From positions 186,001 to 250,000 of the forward strand of contig NZ_LR597501.1 of assembly GCF_902150035.1 (NCBI RefSeq): a DNA stretch of 64,000 nucleotides, in the 5' to 3' direction. The position numbers and the translations under genes are program-made. The notes beneath the pieces were generated by a model that was not told where the DNA came from, searched no databases, and saw only the letters and a program-made list of their open reading frames with translations. This DNA comes from Enorma burkinafasonensis. GTDB lineage: Bacteria; Actinomycetota; Coriobacteriia; Coriobacteriales; Coriobacteriaceae. Below are positions 39,944-48,485 of this stretch, piece after piece; position 1 is the first letter of the stretch, and each line of letters starts with the position of its first letter.

Positions 39944-42370
39944 ATGAATAGGATCTTCGACAACAAGGACGAGTTCATCGAGCTGTACCGGTCGTCGGTC
40001 ACCTCCATCTCGGGCAAGCCGTTCGAGATGACGAGTGACCTCGACCGCTTCCAGGCGCTCGCCAAGCTCATCGCGAGCAAGTCGCGCGCCATCCAGACCG
40101 AGACCGAGGAGCGCGTGACCGAGCGCGGGCAGAAGCGCGTCTACTACTTCTCCATCGAGTTCCTGATCGGCCGCCTGCTCGACAACTACCTACTCAACCT
40201 GGGCGTCCGCGACATCGTGAAGGACGGTCTCGCCGAGATGGGCGCGGACCTCGACGCCCTGTGCGAGCTCGAGCCCGACCCCGCGCTCGGCAACGGCGGC
40301 CTGGGCCGCCTCGCCGCGTGCTTCCTCGACTCCATGGCGCATGAGGGCATCGCCGGCTACGGCAACGGCATGCGCTACCGCTACGGCCTCTTCAAGCAGG
40401 AGATCGTCGACGGCGCCCAGCACGAAACCACCGACGAGTGGCTCTCCCACGGCTACCCCTGGGAGGTCCGCCGCCCCGACAAGGCCGTGCGCATCGGCTT
40501 CGGCGGCCGCGTCGAGGGCTACGAGCAGGACGGCCGCACGTTCTACCGCACGGTCGACACGCAGGACGTCCTCGCGGTCCCCTACGACATCCCCATCGTG
40601 GGCTACGGCGGCGAGACCGTCAACAAGCTCCGCGTCTGGAGCGCCGAGCCCGTCGAGGAGCAGTTCGACCTCGAGGCCTTCAACCGCGGCGACTACGCGC
40701 TCGCCGACGCGCACCGCGCCGAGGCCGAGGCCATCAGCGCCATCCTCTACCCCAACGACGCGGGCGAGCACGGCAGGCTCCTGCGCCTCAAGCAGGAGTA
40801 CCTCTTCGTCTCGGCCGGCCTCTCCAGCGTGCTCGACACCTTCCGCGCCGAGCACGGCAACGACTGGAAGCGCCTGCCGGACTACGTCGCGATCCACACC
40901 AACGACACCCACCCGGCCATGTGCGGCCCCGAGCTCATGCGCGTCCTCATCGACGAGGAGAGGCTCGAGTGGGACGAGGCGTGGGACATCGTGACCCGCA
41001 CCATCTCCTACACCAACCACACGATCCTGCCCGAGGCGCTCGAGAAGTGGCCCATCTCGACCTTCTCCAAGCTGCTGCCGCGCCTCTACCAGATCATCGA
41101 CGAGATCAGCCGCCGCTACAACAGCGCGTTCGACCGCGGCTCCGAGGGCTGGCAGGAGCGCCTGCGCCAGACGGCCATCCTCTGGGACGGCGAGGTGCGC
41201 ATGGCAAACCTCTCCGTGATCTGCAGCCATTCCGTGAACGGCGTCGCCAAGCTCCACACCGAGATCCTGAAAGAGCAGACGCTCAAGGACTTCTACGCGC
41301 TCACGCCCGAGAAGTTCAACAACAAGACGAACGGCATCTCGCACCGCCGCTTCCTCGCCGAGGCGAACCCCAGCTACGCCAGGCTCATCACCGAGGCCAT
41401 CGGCGAGGGCTGGCTCGATGATGCCGACGAGCTCGCCAAGCTCGAGCGCTTAGAGGGCGACCCCGCCTTCCTCGAGCGCGTGGGCGAGGCCAAGCGCGAC
41501 AACAAGCTGCGGCTCGCCCGCTACGTCAAGCGCGAGTGCGGACTTGTCATCGACCCCGACACGATCTTCGACGTCCAGGTCAAGCGCTTCCACGCCTACA
41601 AGCGCCAACTCCTGAACATCTTCAAGGTGATGGACATCTACAACCGCCGCCTCGCGGACCCCAACTTCCGCGTCGCGCCCACGACGTTCATCTTCTCCGG
41701 CAAGGCCGCCTCGAGCTACACCTTCGCCAAGGAGACCATCCGCCTCATCAACTCGGTCGCCGACGTCGTGAACAACGACCCGCGCGTCAACGAGGTCATG
41801 AAGGTCTGCTTCATCCCCAACTTCCGCGTCTCGAACGCCCAGCTCATCTACCCCGCCGCCGAGATCTCCGAGCAGATCTCCACGGCCGGCATGGAGGCCT
41901 CGGGCACCTCGAACATGAAGCTCATGATGAACGGCGCGCTCACGCTCGGCACCATGGACGGTGCCAACATCGAGATCGTGAAGCTCGCCGGCGAGGAGAA
42001 CGAGAAGATCTTCGGCCTCACCGCACCCGAGGTCGACGAGCTCCGCGCGAGCGGTATGCACTTCGCGTGGGACATGTACAACGCCGACCGCGACCGTTTA
42101 GGCCGCGTTATCGACGAACTCACCGATAATACGTTCGCCCGCCTCTCCGGCGACTTCGGCAGCATCCATAATGAGCTTATGAGCAGTAACGACCATGACT
42201 TCGTCATGAAGGACTTCATGTCCTACGTCACTGCCTGGGAGGAGCTCACCGCGAGCTACTCCGACCGCACGGACTGGAACCGTCGCGCGCTGCACAACAC
42301 GGCGAGTTCGGGCTGGTTCTCCAGCGACCGCACCATCCGCGAGTACCGCGACGACATCTGGGGAGCGTGA
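39944..42370 (+). CDS. glgP: GlgP, glycogen/alpha-glucan phosphorylase
   Basis: Releases glucose-1-phosphate from non-reducing ends of glycogen, using PLP. The 808 residues match the phosphorylase family: GNGGLGRLAACFLDS, the NDTHPAM block, VKRFHAYKRQLLN, and the PLP-lysine segment EASGTSNMKLMMNG with Lys659. The mammalian regulatory phosphorylation site is absent. The ATG at 39944 has AAAGG upstream. It sits between glgB and glgC, so synthesis and breakdown enzymes are transcribed together, as in the B. subtilis glg operon, though the order here differs. Confidence 0.97.
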   Translation: MNRIFDNKDEFIELYRSSVTSISGKPFEMTSDLDRFQALAKLIASKSRAIQTETEERVTERGQKRVYYFSIEFLIGRLLDNYLLNLGVRDIVKDGLAEMGADLDALCELEPDPALGNGGLGRLAACFLDSMAHEGIAGYGNGMRYRYGLFKQEIVDGAQHETTDEWLSHGYPWEVRRPDKAVRIGFGGRVEGYEQDGRTFYRTVDTQDVLAVPYDIPIVGYGGETVNKLRVWSAEPVEEQFDLEAFNRGDYALADAHRAEAEAISAILYPNDAGEHGRLLRLKQEYLFVSAGLSSVLDTFRAEHGNDWKRLPDYVAIHTNDTHPAMCGPELMRVLIDEERLEWDEAWDIVTRTISYTNHTILPEALEKWPISTFSKLLPRLYQIIDEISRRYNSAFDRGSEGWQERLRQTAILWDGEVRMANLSVICSHSVNGVAKLHTEILKEQTLKDFYALTPEKFNNKTNGISHRRFLAEANPSYARLITEAIGEGWLDDADELAKLERLEGDPAFLERVGEAKRDNKLRLARYVKRECGLVIDPDTIFDVQVKRFHAYKRQLLNIFKVMDIYNRRLADPNFRVAPTTFIFSGKAASSYTFAKETIRLINSVADVVNNDPRVNEVMKVCFIPNFRVSNAQLIYPAAEISEQISTAGMEASGTSNMKLMMNGALTLGTMDGANIEIVKLAGEENEKIFGLTAPEVDELRASGMHFAWDMYNADRDRLGRVIDELTDNTFARLSGDFGSIHNELMSSNDHDFVMKDFMSYVTAWEELTASYSDRTDWNRRALHNTASSGWFSSDRTIREYRDDIWGA

Positions 42371-42476
42371 TGCCGCACTAGGGGGACGTGACAAGGTGAA
42401 TCTCGGGCCCGGCGCGGGCCATGCGCCGGGCACCGCTAGGAAGGATATTGGCACGGGTATCTGAAGGAGAACATCG

Positions 42477-43622
42477 ATGAGCAAAAAGGAATGCATCGCA
42501 ATGCTCCTCGCAGGAGGACAGGGCAGCAGGTTGGGAGCGCTCACCTCTAAGATCGCGAAGCCCGCGGTCTCGTTCGGCGGAAAGTACCGCATCATCGACT
42601 TCACGCTGTCGAACTGCGCGAACTCCGGCATCGACACGGTGGGCGTGCTGACGCAGTACCGTCCCTACCAGCTGCATGCCTACCTGGGATCGGGCAGCGC
42701 ATGGGATCTGGACGAGAAGGGCGCGGGCGTGTCGATCCTGCCGCCGTACGCCACCCAGGAGGGCGGCGCATGGTACGCGGGCACCGCGGACGCCGTGACC
42801 CAGAACCTCGACTACATCAAGTCGCATGACCCCGAGTACGTGCTCATCCTCTCCGGCGACGCCCTCTACCGCATGGACTACCGCGCCATGCTCGACTCAC
42901 ATATCGAGAACAACGCGGACCTCACCATCGCCGTCATGCCCGTGCCCTGGGAGGAGGCGAGCCGCTTCGGCATCCTCACCGCCGACGACGAGGGCCGCAT
43001 CACCCGCTTCGACGAGAAGCCCGAGAAGCCCGAGAGCAACCTCGCCTCGATGGGCATCTACATCTTCACCGCCGACTTCCTCATCAAGGCGCTCGAGGAG
43101 GACGCTATCGACCAGCGCTCGAGCCATGACTTCGGCGGCGACATCATCCCCAACGCCCTCGCCGAGGGCAAGCGCCTGTTCGTCCACGAGTTCCACGGCT
43201 TCTGGCGCGACGTGGGCACCATCGCGAGCTACCACGAGACCTCGATGGACCTGCTCGGCTCGAACCCCGCGTTCGACCTCTTCGACAATGCCGTGCCCGT
43301 GATGTCGAACGACCTCACGCGCCCGCCTCACTACATCGGGCCCGAGGGCCGCGTCGACGACTGCCTCATCTCCAACGGCTGCCGCATCCTCGGCACCGTG
43401 CGCCACTCGATCATCTCGACGGACGCCGTCGTGGGCGAGCGCGCCGTGGTGGAGGACTCCGTGCTGCTGCCGGGTGCCGTCGTGAAGAGCGGCGCCTACG
43501 TGAGCCGCGCCATCCTGGGCGAGAACGCCGTCGTGGAAGAGGGCGTCAAGCTCGGCTCCGTCGACACCACGAAGGACACGGCCGTCGTCGGAAACGACGT
43601 CGTCATCGGGAAGGGGGAATGA
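42477..43622 (+). CDS. glgC: GlgC, glucose-1-phosphate adenylyltransferase (catalytic subunit)
   Basis: Makes ADP-glucose, the committed glycogen precursor. The 381 residues have an intact N-terminal nucleotide motif [14 protein letters not shown], the [12 protein letters not shown] block, the sugar-binding FDEKPEKP and GIYIF, and a C-terminal left-handed beta helix with hexapeptide-type repeats. The ATG at 42477 has GAAGGAG upstream. glgD begins 4 bp after the stop. In Gram-positive bacteria GlgC usually forms a heterotetramer with GlgD. Confidence 0.96.
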   Translation: MSKKECIAMLLAGGQGSRLGALTSKIAKPAVSFGGKYRIIDFTLSNCANSGIDTVGVLTQYRPYQLHAYLGSGSAWDLDEKGAGVSILPPYATQEGGAWYAGTADAVTQNLDYIKSHDPEYVLILSGDALYRMDYRAMLDSHIENNADLTIAVMPVPWEEASRFGILTADDEGRITRFDEKPEKPESNLASMGIYIFTADFLIKALEEDAIDQRSSHDFGGDIIPNALAEGKRLFVHEFHGFWRDVGTIASYHETSMDLLGSNPAFDLFDNAVPVMSNDLTRPPHYIGPEGRVDDCLISNGCRILGTVRHSIISTDAVVGERAVVEDSVLLPGAVVKSGAYVSRAILGENAVVEEGVKLGSVDTTKDTAVVGNDVVIGKGE

Positions 43623-43626
43623 ACCG

Positions 43627-44736
43627 ATGATCAACCAGAAGGCCATCGGCTATATCACCGCTAACTACTCGAGCTCGGAGAAGAGCATCCTCGTCGAGAA
43701 CCGCTCCATCGCCTCCGTGCCGTTCATGGGCCGCTACCGCCTCATCGACTTCCCGCTCTCCAACATGGCGAACGCCGGGATCAGGACCGTGGGGCTCGTG
43801 CTGCCGGGCAACTGGAGATCGATCCTCGACCACGTGGGCCACGGCAAGGACTGGATGCTCGACCGCAAGAAGGGCGGCCTGTTCCCCGTGCCGGGCAACC
43901 CCTACGGCACCACCAAGCAGGGTATGCGCTTCCTTTTGCGCGACATCATCTCCAACAAGGAGCTCTTCCAGCGCTCCGACAAGCCCTACGTGGTCATGAT
44001 GGCGTCGAACATCATCTTCAACCTCGAGCTCGACGAGATCATCGATGCGCACGAGCGCAGCGGCGCCGGCCTCACCATGGTCTACGTGCATGCCGAGCGC
44101 GCGCACAAGGACTGCTCGCGCCTCATCATCGGCGACCGCGGCCGCGTCCAGAAGGTCGAGCCCGGCTGCGAGTACGGCGACAACAAGTTCATCGACTGCT
44201 TCGTCGTGAACCGCGACCTCCTGCTGCAGATCATCGAGCGCTACGAGAGCGCCGACTACCTCGATATCTTCGAGGCCATCGCCGGCGACTTCGGCCTCAT
44301 CGACGTGTGCAGCTATGAGTTCAAGGGCTATGCGATCGGCATCTTCAACGAGAAGACGTACTACGACCGCAGCATGGAGCTGCGCGACCCGCTCTTCGCC
44401 GACCAGCTCTTCCGCAAGGACCGCCCGATCATGACCAAGGCGCACGACGCGCCCCCGGCGAAGTACTCCGCCGGCAGCAACGCCACCAACTCCCTCATCT
44501 CCGCCGGCTGCGAGATCGAGGGCACGGTGCGCGGCTCCATCCTCGCCCGCGGCGTCATCGTCGAGAGCGGCGCCAGCGTCACGAACAGCATCATCATGCA
44601 GTCCTGCGTCGTCAAGAGCGGCGCGCGCGTCGAGAACGCCATCATCGACAAGGGCAACGTGATCCCGGCCAACACCGAGCTGCGCGGCACGCCCGACGCG
44701 ATCCTGGTCGTCGGCAAGAACCAGATGCCCGCGTAG
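43627..44736 (+). CDS. glgD: GlgD, non-catalytic ADP-glucose pyrophosphorylase subunit
   Basis: A 369-residue paralogue of GlgC. The adenylyltransferase fold and C-terminal beta helix remain (SVTNSIIMQSCVVKSGA), but the catalytic GGxGxRLxxLT loop is missing: the equivalent N-terminal region reads GYITANYSSSEKSIL. It is therefore expected to be a regulatory subunit that raises GlgC activity. The ATG at 43627 is 4 bp after glgC. A hairpin with four T follows 29 bp after the stop and may limit readthrough into glgA. Confidence 0.93.
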   Translation: MINQKAIGYITANYSSSEKSILVENRSIASVPFMGRYRLIDFPLSNMANAGIRTVGLVLPGNWRSILDHVGHGKDWMLDRKKGGLFPVPGNPYGTTKQGMRFLLRDIISNKELFQRSDKPYVVMMASNIIFNLELDEIIDAHERSGAGLTMVYVHAERAHKDCSRLIIGDRGRVQKVEPGCEYGDNKFIDCFVVNRDLLLQIIERYESADYLDIFEAIAGDFGLIDVCSYEFKGYAIGIFNEKTYYDRSMELRDPLFADQLFRKDRPIMTKAHDAPPAKYSAGSNATNSLISAGCEIEGTVRGSILARGVIVESGASVTNSIIMQSCVVKSGARVENAIIDKGNVIPANTELRGTPDAILVVGKNQMPA

Positions 44737-44764
44737 AGCGCGAGCAGCGAAAGCGTTACCATAG

Positions 44765-44799
44765 AACCGCCGCCCCGCCCCGCGCGTGGCGGCGGTTTT
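44765..44799 (+). terminator. Probable terminator/attenuator between glgD and glgA
   Basis: Perfect 10-bp stem AACCGCCGCC / GGCGGCGGTT with a 13-base loop; the T run is only four including the stem end. It likely terminates part of the transcripts, so glgA may be expressed below glgBPCD or from its own promoter. Confidence 0.55.
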
Positions 44800-44826
44800 G
44801 GAATCCGAAGGAATCGGGGGATTCAT

Positions 44827-46944
44827 ATGTCCGATAAGAAACTGCAGGTGGTGATCGCCTCCGCCGAGTGCGCGCCGTTCGTCAAGACCGGCGGCCTGGG
44901 CGATGTCGCCGGCTCCCTGCCCCAGGCGCTCGTCGCCGCCGGGGCCGACGTGATCGTGATGGTGCCCAAGTACGGCTCGATCCCTGCGCGCTACACCGAG
45001 CGCATGGAGCACTTCCGTGACTTCTACGTGAGCCTCGGCTGGCGCAACGAGTACTGCGGGCTGGAGCGCCTGGACATGGGCAACGGCGTCACCTACCTGT
45101 TCGTCGACAACGAGCACTACTTCCTGCGCGACTACCCCTACGGCTTCTTCGACGACGGCGAGCGCTTCGCGTTCTTCTCGAAGGCCGTGTGCGAGAGCCT
45201 CCAGTACCTCCCCGAGGGCTTCGAGTGCGACGTCCTGCACTGCAACGACTGGCACACCGCGCTCGCGCCCGTGTTCCTGCGCGAGTTCTACCAGGGCCTG
45301 CCCCTCTACGAGCGCGTGAAGACGGTCTTCACCATCCACAACATCGCCTTCCAGGGCCAGTACTCAGACACCATCCTGAACGACATCCTGGGCCTCGCGC
45401 ACATCCCCGCCGCCGCGGGCCAGCTGCGCTGCGACGACCGCTCCATCAACTACATGCAGGGCGCCCTCAAGTACACGGACGCCATCACGACCGTGAGCCC
45501 GAGCTACGCCTGGGAGATCCAGACGCCCGAGTACGGCGAGGGGCTCGACGGCATCCTGCGCGAGCGCTCGAGTGTGCTCTCGGGCATCCTGAACGGCATC
45601 GACACGGACGCCTGGAACCCGGCGACCGACACCGCCATCGCTGGGAACTACAAGGTCGGCGACATGGCGGGCAAGGCCGCCTGCAAGGCCGCCCTCCAGG
45701 AGGAGCTCGGCCTCGAGGTGCGCGACGACCGCCCGCTCATGGTCATGGTCACGCGCCTCACGCGCCAGAAGGGCATGGACCTCGTGACCTACGCGCTCGA
45801 CCGCATCCTCTCGGGCGGCGTGCAGGTGGCGGTGCTCGGTACCGGCGACTACGAGGAGCCCATGCGCTACTTCGCCGACAAGTACCCCGGCACCATGGCG
45901 GCCCGCATCACGTTCGACTCCGCCCTCTCCCACCGCATGTACGCCGGCGCCGACCTGTTCCTCATGCCGTCGCTCTTCGAGCCGTGCGGCCTCTCCCAGA
46001 TCATCGCCATGCGCTACGGCACCCTGCCCGTGGTGCGCGAGACCGGCGGCCTGCGCGACACCGTCATGCCCTACAACCACTTCACCGGCGAGGGCACCGG
46101 CTTCTCGTTCGCCAACTTCAACGGCGACGAGATGGGCGACGCCGTCTTCCGCGGGGCGCGCCTGTTCTGGGACGACCGCGCCGCGTGGAACCAGGTCGTC
46201 AAGCAGGCCATGGAGACCGACTTCAGCTGGACCCGCTCGGCTGCCGCCTACCTGGACCTCTACCGCGGTCTGCATCCCGAGTGCGCCTTCGTCGTGCCCG
46301 CGCCGGCCGCCGAGCCCGCACCTGCCGCCGAGCCCGAGCCCGCCGCGGCTCCCGAGCCCGAAGTGAAGCCGGCTGCGGCGCCCGAGCCCGAGGTGAAGCC
46401 GGCTGCCGCGCCCGAGGCGAAGCCCGCAGCCGCGGCCGAGTCCGCGGCAGATGCGAAGACGGCGCCCGCCCCCGCCAAGAAGCCCGCCGCCAAGAAGGCG
46501 CCCGCGCGCAAGACCGCCGCGAAGAAGGCCGAGCCCGCGAAGGCCGAGGGGAACGCCCCCAAGAAGGCCGCGCGCACGACGGCGCGCAAGACTGCGGCCG
46601 CCGAGAAGGCCACGACCGCGACCGCTGCGAAGAAGCCCGCCGCGAAGAGCACCGCCGCCAAGGCCGCCCCGGAAAAGCCGGCGACCAAGACGGCTTCCGC
46701 GAAGAAGGCGACGGCCAAGGAGGCCGCCACCGCGATCGAGACCGCGGCAGCCGAGACACCCAAGGCGACGACCGCGAAGAAGACCGCGACCAAGCGGGCC
46801 ACCGCCGCGAAGGCCGCTCCCGCGAAGAAGGCCACCCCGGCACCCAAGGCGGCAGCTGCCGCCGAGGAGCCGGCGGAGAAGCCCGCGCCCAAGGCGCGCA
46901 CCGTCTCGGCCGCCCGCAAGACCACGCGCAAGCGCTCCTCGTAA
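44827..46944 (+). CDS. glgA: GlgA, glycogen synthase with acidic linker and histone-H1-like C-terminal tail
   Basis: GT5 glycosyltransferase that adds glucose from ADP-glucose to glycogen chains. Residues 1-480 are an ordinary GlgA: ADP-binding KTGGLGDVAGSLP near the N-terminus, CNDWHTALAPV, MVTRLTRQKGMDL and PSLFEPCGLSQIIAMRYG. Beyond about 485 follow about 60 residues rich in Pro, Ala and Glu with two near-identical PEPEVKPAAA units, then about 160 Lys/Ala/Thr residues with many AAKKA and KKPAAK units, ending KTTRKRSS. Typical GlgA stops near 480, so the extension is about 220 residues. The ATG at 44827 follows GGAATCGGGGG. Same type of tail as GlgB. Confidence 0.95.
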   Translation: MSDKKLQVVIASAECAPFVKTGGLGDVAGSLPQALVAAGADVIVMVPKYGSIPARYTERMEHFRDFYVSLGWRNEYCGLERLDMGNGVTYLFVDNEHYFLRDYPYGFFDDGERFAFFSKAVCESLQYLPEGFECDVLHCNDWHTALAPVFLREFYQGLPLYERVKTVFTIHNIAFQGQYSDTILNDILGLAHIPAAAGQLRCDDRSINYMQGALKYTDAITTVSPSYAWEIQTPEYGEGLDGILRERSSVLSGILNGIDTDAWNPATDTAIAGNYKVGDMAGKAACKAALQEELGLEVRDDRPLMVMVTRLTRQKGMDLVTYALDRILSGGVQVAVLGTGDYEEPMRYFADKYPGTMAARITFDSALSHRMYAGADLFLMPSLFEPCGLSQIIAMRYGTLPVVRETGGLRDTVMPYNHFTGEGTGFSFANFNGDEMGDAVFRGARLFWDDRAAWNQVVKQAMETDFSWTRSAAAYLDLYRGLHPECAFVVPAPAAEPAPAAEPEPAAAPEPEVKPAAAPEPEVKPAAAPEAKPAAAAESAADAKTAPAPAKKPAAKKAPARKTAAKKAEPAKAEGNAPKKAARTTARKTAAAEKATTATAAKKPAAKSTAAKAAPEKPATKTASAKKATAKEAATAIETAAAETPKATTAKKTATKRATAAKAAPAKKATPAPKAAAAAEEPAEKPAPKARTVSAARKTTRKRSS

Positions 46945-47012
46945 GCCAGGAGGCGCTGCCGTCCACCCCGGGCGCGAAAGATGGCGGCACGCCGCGAACG
47001 CGCCATAACATG

Positions 47013-47045
47013 ACCGGGCGAGCGCCGAGACGGCGCCCGCCCGGT
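47013..47045 (+). terminator. Long hairpin after glgA, weak terminator
   Basis: Nested stem ACCGGGCG / CGCCCGGT enclosing GCGCCG-AGA-CGGCGC, with one mismatch. It is followed by TCTG rather than a T run. It lies 68 bp after the glgA stop and may stabilise the mRNA end or partly terminate. Confidence 0.5.
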
Positions 47046-47082
47046 TCTGCGTACCCGAGTACCCCGAGCGTAAGGAGCCACC

Positions 47083-48330
47083 ATGTTCTGCAACAAATGC
47101 GGCCGCGAGCTCCCCGAGGGCGCGGCGTTCTGCAACGCCTGCGGCGCCTCCGCATCCCTCGGCGCAGACGCCGCGGCAGCAGCCGACGGCAGCGCAGCCA
47201 CGGACCGACAGGCCGGAGGCGACCCCTCCCCCTCGTCGGCGCCCGGCGGTGGCACCGGCCCCGCGGCATCGGGCGCCGTCCCGCCGCCGATCCCGCCCCA
47301 GGCGGCCGCCCAACCCCAGGCGCAGCGGACGCACAACGACAACGTCGCGCTCGCCTCCCTCGTCTGCGGCGTGATCGGCCTGTTCTGCAGCCCGACCCTC
47401 ATCATCGGCATCGCGCTCGGCATCATCGCCATCGTGCTCGCCTCGTCCCATCGCAAGGCGGGCGGCACCAGCACCCTTGCCACGGTCGGCAAGGTATGCG
47501 GCATCATCGACCTCGCGCTGGCCGCGATCCTCTTCATCCTGTTCACGACCGTGGGGTGCACCACCTTCGCGATCGTGGGCAACGCGGCGCTGGAGAGCTC
47601 CTCGCGCGCCGAGAGCACCGAGAGCGGGACCGACACGATCGAGAACGGGAACGGGACCGGTGGAACCACCGGGACCTCAGAGCCGGCGACGGTCGAGCTC
47701 TCGGACGCCGAGGTCGAGGATATCTCCAACCAGGTCGCCGCCTATCTCGACCCAATCTTCGCGCAGGACAGCGAGGCGGTCGATGAGCTCGCCGCGCTCG
47801 CGGACAGCGAATTCCAGGAGGTCTTCGGGTTCGGGCTCGATGAGGCCGGCGTGGGGGCGCGCGAGTACGTGCTCTGGCGGCTCGAGGGCATGAGCTGGGA
47901 GATCTCGAGCATCGAGGCCTACTCCGACGGCACGGCGATAGCGAACATCACGCTCAACTCCTGCTACAGAAGAGACGTGCACAGCGCGTTCGCATACCTC
48001 ATGGACGTGTACTTCGAGCGCGGCGGCGACATCCACGACCCCGAGCGGGTGGGACAGGTGCTCGCGGCATCTCAGGAGATGTTCTATAACACGGACGTCC
48101 CGGACTGGAGCGGCATCGACAGGACATCGGTCCCCTTCAGGTTCGTGCAGCTGGGCGATGGCTCATATGGGCCCCAAACGAACACCTGGGACTACCAGAT
48201 GCGCACCACCTTCGCGCCGCTTAACGCCGACAGCATAGAAATCGTCCTTGCGGACGAGGAGCTGTGCCTGACCTACGAGATGTATCCCCCCGAGGAGTAC
48301 GCCGACCCCTATCTCGAGGGCATCATCTAG
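47083..48330 (+). CDS. Zinc-ribbon, DUF4190-like membrane protein of unknown function
   Basis: Unrecognised beyond domain types. The 415 residues begin with a zinc ribbon (MFCNKCGRELPEGAAFCNACG), then a Pro/Ala/Gly-rich linker (about 30-85), two TM helices (about 88-118 and 135-160) of the DUF4190 kind, a Gly/Thr/Asn/Ser stretch, and an acidic C-terminal domain of about 210 residues that should lie outside the membrane. The ATG at 47083 has AAGGAG upstream. It sits between glgA and the GH13-GH77 gene, separated by hairpins. The outer domain resembles, in layout only, other ribbon-TM-sensor proteins. A role in glycogen metabolism is unproven. Confidence 0.8.
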   Translation: MFCNKCGRELPEGAAFCNACGASASLGADAAAAADGSAATDRQAGGDPSPSSAPGGGTGPAASGAVPPPIPPQAAAQPQAQRTHNDNVALASLVCGVIGLFCSPTLIIGIALGIIAIVLASSHRKAGGTSTLATVGKVCGIIDLALAAILFILFTTVGCTTFAIVGNAALESSSRAESTESGTDTIENGNGTGGTTGTSEPATVELSDAEVEDISNQVAAYLDPIFAQDSEAVDELAALADSEFQEVFGFGLDEAGVGAREYVLWRLEGMSWEISSIEAYSDGTAIANITLNSCYRRDVHSAFAYLMDVYFERGGDIHDPERVGQVLAASQEMFYNTDVPDWSGIDRTSVPFRFVQLGDGSYGPQTNTWDYQMRTTFAPLNADSIEIVLADEELCLTYEMYPPEEYADPYLEGII

Positions 48331-48411
48331 CAGGCGCGCTCCGGCCGGTCCCTTCGCCTGCGCGCCGCGCCGCATGCCCTAGGACGATAGGCGGCGCGCC
48401 TGCGGTTCCGG

Positions 48412-48433
48412 TATACTGTTCTGCTGGTATACC
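48412..48433 (+). promoter_or_regulatory. Candidate promoter/operator of the GH13-GH77 gene
   Basis: TATACT at 48412-48417 is a good -10 (5 of 6), 69 bp before the ATG. GGTATAC occurs at 48410 and again in the palindrome GGTATACC at 48426-48433, a 16-bp repeat that would overlap the transcription start. A dimeric regulator could bind there. No -35 is evident. Confidence 0.5.
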
Positions 48434-48485
48434 GCCCGCAGGGCCTGCTGCATGGTGCCCTGCGCGATGATAGATCGGACCGACC

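Noticed and set aside
46966-47082. Small gene between glgA and the zinc-ribbon gene
   Set aside because: The frames there are short, have no ribosome site and lie over a hairpin.
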